Below, one piece after another: positions 16,025-24,321 of a stretch of 64,000 bases of DNA. Source of the stretch: Hyphomicrobium sp. (GTDB lineage: Bacteria > Pseudomonadota > Alphaproteobacteria > Rhizobiales > Hyphomicrobiaceae). The DNA lies in NCBI GenBank assembly GCA_022843145.1, contig JALHOF010000011.1, forward strand, positions 62,001 to 126,000, in the 5' to 3' direction. Each line of letters begins with the position of its first letter. Position 1 is the first letter of the stretch. The position numbers and the translations under genes are program-made. Below the pieces are notes generated by a model, which made no database searches, was not told the DNA's origin, and saw only the letters and a list, made by a program, of their open reading frames with translations.

Positions 16025-16324
16025 TCAATCACCACCGCCGCCACCGCCATCACCCCCACCCCCGCCATCGTTGGACGACCCGCCGGCACCGCCGTCGTCG
16101 TTCCCGCTTTCGTCCCGGCGGCGCGGGCGGCCATCACCGCCGCCCATGCCGGCCGCATGCCATCCGCCGCCGAGTTCACGGCTGGTATCGGTGCGCCGGC
16201 GGACGGGATGCGGCGGGCGGCGGCGAGACCGAGGCGATCCGAGGACGCGGAAGAAGATGAACAGGAAAACCAAGAGCAAGCCGAACACAAAAAGAATGTT
16301 GAGATTGTCAGCCGCGCTGTGCAT
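16025..16324 (-). CDS. Small membrane protein with a Gly/Asp-rich tail
   Basis: 99 residues. One N-terminal membrane helix (NILFVFGLLLVFLFIFFRVL, about 9-28) is followed by an Arg-rich stretch and a very glycine-rich acidic end that is runs of G broken by D, N and S. The tail must be disordered. GGAGGG lies four bases before the ATG. The first 17 bases of the gene overlap the end of the gene at 16308, so the two are translationally coupled. I do not recognise a family. The low-complexity tail could in principle come from a frameshift, but the start, helix and ribosome site support a real gene. Confidence 0.6.
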   Translation of the reverse strand: MHSAADNLNILFVFGLLLVFLFIFFRVLGSPRSRRRPPHPVRRRTDTSRELGGGWHAAGMGGGDGRPRRRDESGNDDGGAGGSSNDGGGGGDGGGGGGD

Positions 16325-16685
16325 CGGACCCTCCTGCCCGGCTCGCGTTGATCTCGCGCCAGGCAAGGTACGCCGCCCGCGTGCCGAGGACCAGGATAAC
16401 GACCGACAGGGCGCCCATCGGAATGCCGAGGAGCGGCAGCGCGACAACATGGGCCCACGACGGCAATAAGCCGAAATGCACGCCGAGGTCGATCATCGAC
16501 AGGGCGACGACGATGCTCAGGAACGCGAGTCCGAGTTCGGTGAGGAACGGATGTTCGCGCCACAGATAGGCCGATAGCGGCGACGCGGGCCGCGTGCGCT
16601 GGCGGACGTTGAGGATGACGATCAGCAGCAGAAAAGTCGCGTTGAAGGAGCGGATGGTGACGTCCATCGCATCGAGCGGGGACAT
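16308..16685 (-). CDS. Inner-membrane protein of unknown function
   Basis: 125 residues with three or so hydrophobic segments: SFNATFLLLIVILNV (about 13-27), TELGLAFLSIVVALSMIDLG (about 49-68) and a third around 75-105. GGAGAT lies four to five bases before the ATG. Its 3' end overlaps the next gene by 17 bases, so the pair is an operon. No named domain is recognised. The 102 bases upstream separate it from the DUF2750-like gene on the same strand. Confidence 0.65.
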   Translation of the reverse strand: MSPLDAMDVTIRSFNATFLLLIVILNVRQRTRPASPLSAYLWREHPFLTELGLAFLSIVVALSMIDLGVHFGLLPSWAHVVALPLLGIPMGALSVVILVLGTRAAYLAWREINASRAGGSDAQRG

Positions 16686-16788
16686 GATGATCTCCGGTTT
16701 GACGCCGCCACGAAGCGTGCGGCGGCGTCAACCTCTGCGAACTCATCCGCAGCGGCAGTTCCGGAGGAAACACGAGGGATTGTCTTGA

Positions 16789-17469
16789 TCAGACCTTGAC
16801 GCGCGTGCGCAGCGTGGCGGGCGTTATCTCGATTGCACCCGGACCGATAAGATGGTCGGGACCGGCGAGGAAGCCGCGGCCCTCGAGCCAGCCGAGTGTC
16901 CGGTCGGCGAAACTCGCGAGCGGCACCTCGACGGACATCATCTCGGCCCACGGCCCCTCGATACGCGCTTCAGCGAATGCGCGCTCTGACCAGCACGGCA
17001 GCAGCAATTGATCGGATCGGACAGCGGATACGAGGAGTGCCGGACCGGAGCCGTCCTCCAGCAGATAGACCTTGCGCGAAGCCTTCACGCGGTCCGCGAA
17101 GCCGTCGAACAACTCGCGCTTCAAGCGGTCTGCGAGGTCTGTCGCCTCGAGCTCAGACTCGACCGGATCCGACCCCCAGTCCGGCCCGGCGAGCCGCTTG
17201 AGACGCGACAGAGCCGGGAGGACATCGCCGAGCAGCGCGTCGAGCGTGATCTCCTTGATGCGCGGCGTCTCGGCGACGACATCCGCCCAGCGCTCGGCCG
17301 CCTTGCGGTTGGTCCAGAACAACGTGACCTCGCGACCGCGCTGGCGTTGAGAGGCGACACGGCCGAGTCCTTCGGCGCCCGCGACAACGTAGACCATCCG
17401 TTGCGCGACAGCCTTCTTCACGAAGCGGTCGCGCTGATTGATCTCGGGTATTCGCGGGCTTTGCAGCAT
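16789..17469 (-). CDS. DUF2750-like protein
   Basis: 226 residues from ATG at 17469. The N-terminal half (INQRDRFVKKAVAQRMVYVV, then GREVTLFWTNRKAAERWADV) fits the DUF2750 pattern, in which a short N-terminal recognition block is followed by a Trp-containing strand. The C-terminal half ends with a segment GWLEGRGFLAGPDHLIGPGA. No catalytic motif is evident; the protein is soluble. It lies downstream of ATP12 on the same strand with a 69-base gap and may be co-transcribed with it. The family name is my recollection of the pattern and should be treated as provisional. Confidence 0.6.
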   Translation of the reverse strand: MLQSPRIPEINQRDRFVKKAVAQRMVYVVAGAEGLGRVASQRQRGREVTLFWTNRKAAERWADVVAETPRIKEITLDALLGDVLPALSRLKRLAGPDWGSDPVESELEATDLADRLKRELFDGFADRVKASRKVYLLEDGSGPALLVSAVRSDQLLLPCWSERAFAEARIEGPWAEMMSVEVPLASFADRTLGWLEGRGFLAGPDHLIGPGAIEITPATLRTRVKV

Positions 17470-17538
17470 CGGTCGGGTCCTGATTCGCGGCGTCGAACCA
17501 GTAGAGCGGACCCGAGGCAAACAAATCGTTAACGCGGG

Positions 17539-18363
17539 TTAAGATTTGGCGGCGAATGTCAGGATGCGCGCGGCGGCCTGCATTTCCGCCCAACGATGCG
17601 CGCGGCGGCCCTTGGCTTCGGCGTCCCAACCCCATTGCGCAATCTGGAAGTCCTCGTCGACGTGGGCAGCGGACCACACGGCTTCCGCATCGAGGCGGCG
17701 CTCGGCCAGCGCGAGGGCGAGGAGTGCCGAACCGGTCAGCGTCGTGACGACATGCAGCGCGGTAAGTTCGAACGCGCAGGCCGGGGCAAGTACAGCGAGC
17801 ATCGCGCCGCGCGCCGGCTCGGGCTGGGTCACGGGCATGATGCCCACGGCGAGCCGGAAGCGGCAGCCCAGACGGCCGGCGGCCCAGTCGAGCACAGGGT
17901 CCCATCGCGCAGCCTGAGCGGAAACGAGGGTATCTGGTCCATCGGCGCGGTAGCATAAGAGGTCGCTCATCGCGAAAGCGGCGATGTCGGCGCGCAAGCC
18001 GTCCTCGTTGCCGGTCACGCCGTCGAGGGCCGTGTTCGCCATGCGCGTCAGCGGCATGGTTGCCGGATCGACGTGCGTGCCCTGCGCCATCCATTCCGCG
18101 GCGATGGCCTCGGCGAGCGCGACATGCGGAACACAGAGCGGTTGTTTTTTCGGTGTCTTCACCGGCCGGCCGTCGAGCAGGATGCGATAGGACGGGCCAT
18201 GCTCGTCAACGGCCGCAGCGGTGTAGAAGCGCTTCGGCAGCGGCGGTCGCAGCGGCTCGCGCCCGAGAACCTTCTCATGCGTCCCGGCTTCGCCGATCGG
18301 CGTCTCGCCGCCAAGATCGGCACGGATGGGCGCTGGATGACCGGGTTTGACAGGTCCGGTCAT
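17539..18363 (-). CDS. ATP12-family F1-ATPase assembly chaperone
   Basis: 274 residues. ATP12 binds the alpha subunit of the F1 ATPase and is needed for F1 assembly in mitochondria; alphaproteobacteria carry the homologue. Family segments are PKRFYTAAAVDEHGPSYRIL near residue 45, DGRPVKTPKK, LAEAIAAEWMAQG, MPLTRMANTALDGV and LLCYRADGP. The ATG overlaps the stop of the upstream HAD gene by four bases (ATGA) and GAGGCGG lies just before it, so the two genes are translationally coupled. Confidence 0.9.
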   Translation of the reverse strand: MTGPVKPGHPAPIRADLGGETPIGEAGTHEKVLGREPLRPPLPKRFYTAAAVDEHGPSYRILLDGRPVKTPKKQPLCVPHVALAEAIAAEWMAQGTHVDPATMPLTRMANTALDGVTGNEDGLRADIAAFAMSDLLCYRADGPDTLVSAQAARWDPVLDWAAGRLGCRFRLAVGIMPVTQPEPARGAMLAVLAPACAFELTALHVVTTLTGSALLALALAERRLDAEAVWSAAHVDEDFQIAQWGWDAEAKGRRAHRWAEMQAAARILTFAAKS

Positions 18364-19040
18364 GCCACCGCCTCGAGTTCTGCAATCAGTCGCTCGATGG
18401 CGTCCGGCAGCGCGGCGTAATCGTCGACGAGGATGTGCGCGCCCGACGACCGTAGCAACTCGGCGGAATGATAGCCCCAAGTTACCCCGATGGCGCCGAC
18501 ACCGGCTGCACGCGCCATTTCGATGTCATACGTCGTGTCGCCGATCATGACCGTGCGCGTCGCCAGTGCGCCGACGTCGGACATCGCCGTCGCGATCATC
18601 GACGGATGCGGCTTGGAGGGGTGCGTGTCGGCGGTCTGTACCGTCGCGAAATGGGCGTGCCAGCCTTCGCGGTCAAGCAGCCGCTCGACGCCGCGCAGCG
18701 ACTTGCCGGTGGCGATCCCGAGCCGCATGTCATCGCGGCGGGCCAACGCTCCGATGACGTCGGCGGCCCCATGAAAGAGCTGGTCCTCATGCGCGGGGTC
18801 GTGACGCATCTCGCTGAAAGCCTGCTTATATCGCTCGGCGAGCGTGCGGCGGATCGGAGCGCTTTCGCCGGGCGACAATTGCAGGAAGGCTTCGGGCAGC
18901 GACAGGCCGATAACCGAAATCGTATCGCAGCGTTTAGGCGGCGCGAGCCCGAGCGCGCCATAGGCATGGACCATGGCCGCGTGAATGCCATTCTGGCTGT
19001 CGACGATGGTGCCGTCGCAATCGAAGATGACGAGTTTCAT
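18360..19040 (-). CDS. HAD-superfamily phosphatase (phosphoglycolate-phosphatase-like)
   Basis: 226 residues from ATG at 19040. The HAD motifs are intact: motif I FDCDGTIVDS (nucleophile Asp7, Asp9), motif II ATGKSLRG, motif III lysine in HPSKPHP and motif IV GDTTYDIEMARAAG. A helical cap between motifs I and II makes it a C1-type HAD, like phosphoglycolate or pyrophosphate phosphatases; the natural substrate is not deducible. It is coupled to the ATP12 gene by a four-base overlap, an arrangement that recurs in Rhizobiales. The open frame runs on upstream to 19487, but the HAD domain begins at 19040. Confidence 0.88.
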   Translation of the reverse strand: MKLVIFDCDGTIVDSQNGIHAAMVHAYGALGLAPPKRCDTISVIGLSLPEAFLQLSPGESAPIRRTLAERYKQAFSEMRHDPAHEDQLFHGAADVIGALARRDDMRLGIATGKSLRGVERLLDREGWHAHFATVQTADTHPSKPHPSMIATAMSDVGALATRTVMIGDTTYDIEMARAAGVGAIGVTWGYHSAELLRSSGAHILVDDYAALPDAIERLIAELEAVA

Positions 19041-19122
19041 GGCCGACGCCCATAGCACGCCTCGCACGGCAGAGGGAGGCGTGATTGCGGCGATCGACCG
19101 TTCAGTTCCAAGCCAGGATCGA

Positions 19123-20115
19123 TCAAGGTTTCCACGTCCAGGTTGCAGGAACCCAGCGCCACACGGCACCGGCGGGCGCCACGTAGCCGAGGCCGGGGAA
19201 CGAGATGTGGTAGGCCAAGACCAGCGCCTTGTCGGCCGCGGCCTGAGCCAGGAATTTGCGCCGCGAAGCTTCACCCTGGGCGGGATCGAGGTCGGTCCCC
19301 GGCCACCACTGCGGATTCTCGAGCGACACGTGCGGGCTAGTGATGACGTCGGCCGACACCAGCAGCGTCTGGCCCTTCGAGGTGACCGCAAGTGAAATGT
19401 GACCTGCGGTGTGGCCTGGCGTGTCGATGGTGACGATGCCCGGCACGACTTCGGCGCCCGGCTTGATGCGGCTGGTCTTGTCGGCAAGCGGCAGGAGCTG
19501 CTTCTTTGCGCCGGTTACGAAGCTGGCGAAGGCGGGCTTCATCTTCTGCGCGGCGAGGTCGGTGGTCCAGAAATCCCACTCAGCAGCCGCGATGACATAG
19601 GTGGCATTGGGGAAGCGCGGGCTGTCGTCGAGTTCGTCGAGCAGACCCCAGATGTGATCGGGGTGGCCGTGCGTGATGACGACCTTGTCCACATCCTCCG
19701 GCTTGTAGCCCGACGCGGCCATGTTCTCGACCAGCTTCCCGGCCGTCGCCCGCCAGTTGGCGCCGCCGCCGACATCGACGAGGACGAGTTCGCGGCCGGT
19801 GTTGATGAGCGGGATGTTGACGTGGGAGGTGCGCGTCTCGGGATTGAGGAAGTTCCTGGCAAGGAAGGCTTGCACCTCCTCGCGCGGAACGTTGGTGCCG
19901 GTCAGCGTCGTCGGGATCTCATAGGAGCCGTCGCTGAGAACCGTAATCTCGAAGTCGCCGAGCACGAAACGATAGTACCCCGGCACCTGCGTCCGCTTCA
20001 TCGCGGCGGCGGCGTGCGCGGGATCTGTTGTGGCGGCTGCCACTGCGGCGGCCGCCGAGCCCGCGAGAAAGGCGCGACGGTCGAAGCAGGCGGGGTTGGT
20101 CACTTTTCGGATCAT
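19123..20115 (-). CDS. Tat-exported metallo-beta-lactamase-fold hydrolase
   Basis: 330 residues. The N-terminus CFDRRAFLAG followed by a hydrophobic Ala-rich stretch is a twin-arginine signal, so the folded enzyme should reach the periplasm. The MBL motif THGHPDH (His149, His151, Asp153, His154) is present, as are a later DTPGHTAGHISL histidine and VSADV aspartate, so the dinuclear metal site is complete. The closest named groups are MBL-fold proteins of the quorum-quenching or arylsulfatase type; substrate is unknown. GGAGG lies six bases before the ATG at 20115. It lies 39 bases past the end of the rluC-like gene and reads the same way. Confidence 0.85.
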   Translation of the reverse strand: MIRKVTNPACFDRRAFLAGSAAAAVAAATTDPAHAAAAMKRTQVPGYYRFVLGDFEITVLSDGSYEIPTTLTGTNVPREEVQAFLARNFLNPETRTSHVNIPLINTGRELVLVDVGGGANWRATAGKLVENMAASGYKPEDVDKVVITHGHPDHIWGLLDELDDSPRFPNATYVIAAAEWDFWTTDLAAQKMKPAFASFVTGAKKQLLPLADKTSRIKPGAEVVPGIVTIDTPGHTAGHISLAVTSKGQTLLVSADVITSPHVSLENPQWWPGTDLDPAQGEASRRKFLAQAAADKALVLAYHISFPGLGYVAPAGAVWRWVPATWTWKP

Positions 20116-20154
20116 ATCGCCTCCGTGAAACCGGCTCCCTCCCCACACGAGCGA

Positions 20155-21198
20155 CTATTCGTCGTCGCGGCCGAAGCGGTTGGGATCGAGACCGAGCGTC
20201 TCCCACGTCCGCAGCATGTGCTCGGGCAAGGGCGCGGTGACGTCGATCTTCTCCTTGGTCGCGGGATGCGGGATCACCAAGCGGCGGGCGTGCAGATGCA
20301 GCGCCACCTCGATGTTCTCGGCCGGCATGTTCTTGTCGCCCTCGTACTTGTTGTCGCCGACGATCGGATGGCCGATGAGAGCCATGTGCGCGCGCAACTG
20401 ATGCTGGCGGCCGGTGACCGGCTTCAGGCTGACCCACGATGCGCGGTGCCCGACGCGATCGATCACCGAATAGTGCGTGGTCGCGTGCATGGCGATATCT
20501 TGCTCGCCCTCGCGCGACTTGCGCACGCGGTCGCCGTCGGGCCCCGCCGCCTTGACCAGCGCCGCCTCGATGCGCCCCTGCGTCGGATGCGGCGTCCCCT
20601 TGACCAGCGCCCAGTAGGTCTTGGCGGCGCTGCGGGTTTGAAAGGTGCGGCCGAGCTTGGCCGCGGCGTCACGCGTCTTGGCAACGAGGAGCACCCCGGT
20701 CGTGTCGCGGTCGAGGCGGTGCACGAGGCGCGGCCGGTCGCCGAAGCGGTCGGCCATGCCGGCAAGAATGCCGTCGAGATGCCGCTTGGTCCCGGTGCCG
20801 CCTTGCACGGCGATGCCGAACGGCTTGTTCAGCACCAGCACTTGTTCGTCCTCGTAGAGGATCATCGCCTCGATGAAGTCACGGTCGCCTTTCGAGACAC
20901 CCGGCGGCGCCCGCAGCGACGGCACGGACTTCTTGGGCGAACGGACGATGGCGGGAACGCGGATTTGCGCGCCGGATTTCAAGCGGTCGTTGGCCTGGGC
21001 GCGCTTACTGTCGACGCGGACCTGACCCGAGCGCAGAAGCTTCTGCAGATAGCCTTGCCCCACCTCGGGAAAATGCACGCGGAACCAGCGGTCGAGGCGC
21101 AAGCCATCCTCGTCGCGGCGCACGGCGATGGTTTCGACCTTGGGACCAGATTGACCAGGAGCAAGAGGCTTTGCGGTCGTTTCGGAGGAGGCGGTCAT
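20155..21198 (-). CDS. RluC/RluD-type 23S rRNA pseudouridine synthase
   Basis: 347 residues. An N-terminal S4 RNA-binding domain (about 28-85, LRLDRWFRVHFPEVGQGYLQ) precedes the catalytic domain. The catalytic motif HRLDRDTTG is at 160-168 (Asp163). Other family blocks are LVLNKPFGIAVQGG, GRTFQTRSAAKTYWALVKG and LKPVTGRQHQLRAHMALIGH. The pattern is RluC-like, so conversion of uridines 955, 2504 and 2580 (E. coli numbering) is the likely role. The ATG overlaps the crcB stop (ATGA), so the two are coupled. Confidence 0.9.
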   Translation of the reverse strand: MTASSETTAKPLAPGQSGPKVETIAVRRDEDGLRLDRWFRVHFPEVGQGYLQKLLRSGQVRVDSKRAQANDRLKSGAQIRVPAIVRSPKKSVPSLRAPPGVSKGDRDFIEAMILYEDEQVLVLNKPFGIAVQGGTGTKRHLDGILAGMADRFGDRPRLVHRLDRDTTGVLLVAKTRDAAAKLGRTFQTRSAAKTYWALVKGTPHPTQGRIEAALVKAAGPDGDRVRKSREGEQDIAMHATTHYSVIDRVGHRASWVSLKPVTGRQHQLRAHMALIGHPIVGDNKYEGDKNMPAENIEVALHLHARRLVIPHPATKEKIDVTAPLPEHMLRTWETLGLDPNRFGRDDE

Positions 21199-21581
21199 GC
21201 GAGAGCTCCGCGGGCGAGCGCCATTCCGGCGAACAAGGCTGCAACCGATAGCAGAACGGAGGCGGCAACGTAGGCGAAAACCGGCAGGCCGGCGGTGTCG
21301 GGCGTGGTGACCAGACGCCACACGTCGAGCGAGAACGACGAGAACGTGGTGAATCCGCCGAGAATGCCGGTGGCGATGAACACGCGGGTTTCGGGCGTGA
21401 GGCCGGATTTCGAAAGTATGAACGCCATGACGATGCCCATCAGGAACGAGCCTACGACGTTGACGGTGAGCGTGGCCCACGGGAACGCGATGAGCCCGCG
21501 CGCGGCGAACGCCTCGTTGACGAGATGCCGCGCGCCCGCGCCGAGCGCGCCGCCGGCAGTCGCGAGCAGAAGTAGCTTCAT
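21195..21581 (-). CDS. crcB: Fluoride ion channel CrcB (Fluc)
   Basis: 128 residues, four membrane helices. The protein exports fluoride as a dual-topology dimer. Family motifs are GGALGAGARHLV near the start, PWATLTVNVVGSFLMG and GGFTTFSSFSLD, which contains the conserved Phe/Thr/Ser residues lining the pore. AAGGG lies eight bases before the ATG. A single copy is present, as expected for a homodimer. I looked for a fluoride riboswitch in the 101 bases upstream and did not see one. The stop overlaps the start of the rRNA pseudouridine synthase. Confidence 0.93.
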   Translation of the reverse strand: MKLLLLATAGGALGAGARHLVNEAFAARGLIAFPWATLTVNVVGSFLMGIVMAFILSKSGLTPETRVFIATGILGGFTTFSSFSLDVWRLVTTPDTAGLPVFAYVAASVLLSVAALFAGMALARGALA

Positions 21582-21682
21582 GGTCGGCCCTTGCAGCAAT
21601 GGGGTTCGAGACCGGGATATAGCGCCGATGGGCGGCCGCGGCCAAGCGCCGTGCGCATAGCGGGCGATGGTTTCTGATCCGA

Positions 21683-21916
21683 TCAATCTTCCTCGGGCTT
21701 CACGACCATCCCGCCGGCCGCCCAGCCGACGACCCAGCCCACAACCAGCGCGGCGAGATTGGCTCCCATAAACACCGCGACATGCAGATCGTTGACTTGA
21801 TCGGGATTGTCGAAGGCGAACTTGGCGACCACGAAGCTGGCAAACCGCCCGCTGAAATACAGCATGGCGAGCGCGGCGGCGGCGATCGCGAACAGCATGG
21901 CGACCAGATAGCGCAT
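21683..21916 (-). CDS. Small two-helix membrane protein downstream of the amidase gene
   Basis: 77 residues from ATG at 21916, with GGAG eight bases upstream. Two hydrophobic segments: YLVAMLFAIAAAALAMLYFS (about 3-22) and FMGANLAALVVGWVVGWAAG (about 49-68), with a short loop between them. No family is recognised. It starts 13 bases after the stop of the Tae4-like amidase and reads the same way, so the two are almost surely co-transcribed. It could be a partner or immunity factor of the amidase, but known Tai4 immunity proteins are periplasmic and unlike this, so that is only a hypothesis. Confidence 0.65.
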   Translation of the reverse strand: MRYLVAMLFAIAAAALAMLYFSGRFASFVVAKFAFDNPDQVNDLHVAVFMGANLAALVVGWVVGWAAGGMVVKPEED

Positions 21917-21929
21917 CGATATCTCCGGG

Positions 21930-22475
21930 CTACTCGACGGGCCAGAACCAGATTTCGCCGGCTTCGGCATAGTTCGAATAATAGCCGACCCAGGAGAACC
22001 ACTCCATCAGCCACTTGGCGCTCGACCGGTAGCCGTTCCAGACGTCGATGTGATCGCCTGTGGCTTTGCCGCTGTCCGAGGTGCGCCGCCAATAGTCCTG
22101 GATGTAGATGATGCCCGTGCGGCCGAAGATTTTCGGATAGAATTGTGCGGCGTTGGCGCCCGAATATTTCTCGATCGGACCGACGCCCGGCAGATTGGCG
22201 CGCGCAATGGCGTTGGCGAGTTGGTTGGCGTTGATGAAGTGCATGGTGTCGCGGGTGTGGACCGCACAGTGCGCGCAGCCGGAAAGCTGGGACGCGGTGA
22301 CGCCCGCCCGGCGCAACGCGACGCCCATGCGGATCGCGCACTGATTAGAGAACACCGGCTCGCCGAGCGAGACCGCCCGGCCTTCCATGCTCGTCAGATC
22401 GAACGGCGCGATGCAAGGCGCGATCACGCTCTCGTTGATCGGATGCCCCCGCCAGAGATCCTTGAATGCGACCAT
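21930..22475 (-). CDS. Tae4-like (T6SS amidase effector 4 family) peptidoglycan amidase
   Basis: 181 residues with no signal peptide. The protein resembles Tae4 amidases, NlpC/P60-like enzymes that cleave the peptidoglycan peptide (D-Glu to meso-DAP bond). The catalytic cysteine lies in SNQCAIRMG (Cys46), and the GDHIDVWNG block (His142, Asp144) supplies His and Asp, so the active site looks complete. Other matching blocks are HTRDTMHFINANQLAN and GRTGIIYIQDYW. ATG at 22475 has GGGAG about five bases upstream. No other type VI secretion gene is in the window, so either the system is encoded elsewhere, the enzyme is an orphan effector, or it is a self-directed hydrolase. Two further cysteines (SGCAHCAVH) are unusual and may bind metal. 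Confidence 0.78.
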   Translation of the reverse strand: MVAFKDLWRGHPINESVIAPCIAPFDLTSMEGRAVSLGEPVFSNQCAIRMGVALRRAGVTASQLSGCAHCAVHTRDTMHFINANQLANAIARANLPGVGPIEKYSGANAAQFYPKIFGRTGIIYIQDYWRRTSDSGKATGDHIDVWNGYRSSAKWLMEWFSWVGYYSNYAEAGEIWFWPVE

Positions 22476-22588
22476 CGCGGTCTCCCGTTCCACTCAACCG
22501 AGGGGAGTATAGGCCAGCGGTTCGTCCGGGACTAGCGCATGGGCAAGGCGGTGGACCGCGCCGGTCGCCCTCGGCGCTTTGAATGCCC

Positions 22589-23908
22589 TCATCCCCCACC
22601 CCCGCGCTTCGCCCGCAGCTTCGCCCAATAGTCGAGGCGCTTCCGGATCTCGCGTTCGAAGCCGCGCTCGGGCGGGTCGTAGTAGAGCGGCCGGTCGCGG
22701 AACTCGTCGGGGAAGTAGTTCTGGCCGGAGAACGCTTCGGGCGCGTCGTGGTCGTACTCGTAGCCGGTGCCGTAGCCCTCGTCTTCCATGAGCTTGGTCG
22801 GCGCGTTCAGAATGATCTTCGGCGGCGCGAGGCTGCCGTGGCTCTTGGCGGCGCGCATCGCGGCCTTGAACGCGACGTAGTTGGCGTTCGATTTCGGTGC
22901 GGTCGCGAGATAGATCACAGCCTCCGCCAGCGCCAGCTCTCCCTCGGGGCTGCCGAGGAAATCGTAGGCGTCCTTGGCCGCGTTGCAAACCACGAGCGCC
23001 TGCGGATCGGCAAGCCCGATGTCCTCGACCGCCATCCGCACGAGCCGCCGCGCCAGGAACAACCGGTCCTCGCCGCCGTCGAGCATGCGGCAGAACCAGT
23101 AGAGTGCGGCGTCGGGATCGGAGCCGCGTACGCTTTTGTGCAGAGCGGAGACGAGGTTGTAGTGGCCCTCACGGCTCTTGTCGTAGATCGGCGCGCGGCG
23201 TTGAACGACGCGCACGAGTTCCTCGGGTGTGCCGGCCTTGCCGCCCACTGGAAACGCGCTGAACACGTCTTCGGCGAGATTGAGGATGCTGCGCCCGTCG
23301 CCATCTGACATGCCGATCAGCGTTGCGCGCGCGTCGCCGTCGAGCGGCAATTCGCGCCCCATCTCGGCCTCGGCGCGCTTTAGTAGATCGTCGAGCGCCG
23401 TGTCGTCGAGCCGGTTCAGCGTCAGCACAGTGGCGCGCGACAGGAGCGCGGCGTTGAGTTCGAACGAGGGGTTCTCCGTGGTCGCGCCGACCAGCGTGAT
23501 CGTGCCGTCTTCCATGTGCGGCAGGAAGCTGTCCTGCTGGGCCCGGTTGAAGCGGTGGATCTCGTCGATGAACAGCAGAGTGCCCTTGCCCTGCTCTCGC
23601 CCGAGCTTGGCGCGGTCGAAGGCCTTGCGCAACTCCTGCACGCCCGAGAAGATCGCCGACAATTGTTCGAACTGCAGCCGGGTTTCGTGGGCGAGCAACC
23701 GCGCGATCGTCGTCTTGCCGCAACCGGGCGGGCCCCACAGGACGAGGCTCGGCAGCCGCCCCCCGGCGATCAGCCTGGTCAAAGTGCCGTCCGGGCCGAC
23801 GATGTGATCCTGTCCCGTCACCTCGGCGAGCGTCTTCGGCCTGAGCCGGTCAGCGAGCGGACGCGGTGCCGCAGCTTCGAGGCCGGCGGCTTGAAAGAGG
23901 TTGGTCAT
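22589..23908 (-). CDS. rarA: Replication-associated recombination protein RarA (MgsA-type AAA+ ATPase)
   Basis: 439 residues. AAA+ ATPase that acts at stalled replication forks and interacts with SSB. Walker A GPPGCGKTT is at 59-67, Walker B LLFIDE at 111-116, sensor I GATTENPSF and the arginine finger region LSRATVLTLNRL follow. The C-terminal half carries the MgsA tetramerisation region with GSDPDAALYWFCRMLDGGED and VEDIGLADPQAL. The start overlaps the stop of the membrane-protein gene upstream by four bases (ATGA). The degQ-type protease, this small membrane protein and rarA form one tight operon. Confidence 0.94.
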   Translation of the reverse strand: MTNLFQAAGLEAAAPRPLADRLRPKTLAEVTGQDHIVGPDGTLTRLIAGGRLPSLVLWGPPGCGKTTIARLLAHETRLQFEQLSAIFSGVQELRKAFDRAKLGREQGKGTLLFIDEIHRFNRAQQDSFLPHMEDGTITLVGATTENPSFELNAALLSRATVLTLNRLDDTALDDLLKRAEAEMGRELPLDGDARATLIGMSDGDGRSILNLAEDVFSAFPVGGKAGTPEELVRVVQRRAPIYDKSREGHYNLVSALHKSVRGSDPDAALYWFCRMLDGGEDRLFLARRLVRMAVEDIGLADPQALVVCNAAKDAYDFLGSPEGELALAEAVIYLATAPKSNANYVAFKAAMRAAKSHGSLAPPKIILNAPTKLMEDEGYGTGYEYDHDAPEAFSGQNYFPDEFRDRPLYYDPPERGFEREIRKRLDYWAKLRAKRGGGG

Positions 23909-24315
23909 GGCCTACCGGTTGCGACAGCCTTGTCGCGCACCAGCATAGGCATGGCGGCGAAAAGGAGGAAGAGCAGGAGCGAGATGAACCCCTCGGCCGT
24001 GCCGAAGCTCGCGAGCCACTGGCCGAGATCGAGCCCGCGCAGTATTTTGGCGAATACGGCCTCCGCCAATGTCAGCATTCCGAACGCGACGGCGCCCATC
24101 AAGGCCCGCGATGATATATCCGGCGGCACCGACATGCGCCGGCAAACAGCCTTGGCGGCAAGCGTCATGACGACCAGCATCAGCGGCGCCTCGACGAGCA
24201 CGGCAGCGACCCGGCCGACCACAGGCGCGATGATTGCCTCGCGCGATGCACCCAGCACGAAGCCGGCCAAGTAGACGAGGACGAAATAGACGATGCCGGC
24301 GAGGACGGGGCGCAT
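23905..24315 (-). CDS. Small four-helix inner-membrane protein
   Basis: 136 residues with about four predicted membrane segments (3-22, 36-56, 69-88 and 106-126). The first reads VLAGIVYFVLVYLAGFVLGA. No signature for a named family is visible. It starts six bases after the stop of the DegP-type protease gene and overlaps rarA by four bases, so it is translated as the middle gene of a three-gene operon. Its role is unknown. Confidence 0.7.
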   Translation of the reverse strand: MRPVLAGIVYFVLVYLAGFVLGASREAIIAPVVGRVAAVLVEAPLMLVVMTLAAKAVCRRMSVPPDISSRALMGAVAFGMLTLAEAVFAKILRGLDLGQWLASFGTAEGFISLLLFLLFAAMPMLVRDKAVATGRP

Positions 24316-24321
24316 TTCGGA

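Noticed and set aside
21582-21690. Fluoride riboswitch upstream of crcB
   Set aside because: The bases before crcB on its strand do not contain the conserved riboswitch segments. A GGCGATGG string is present at 21663-21670, but on the opposite strand.
21930-22475. A type VI secretion cluster
   Set aside because: Only the amidase-like gene is present. No sheath, Hcp, VgrG or ClpV gene is in the window.
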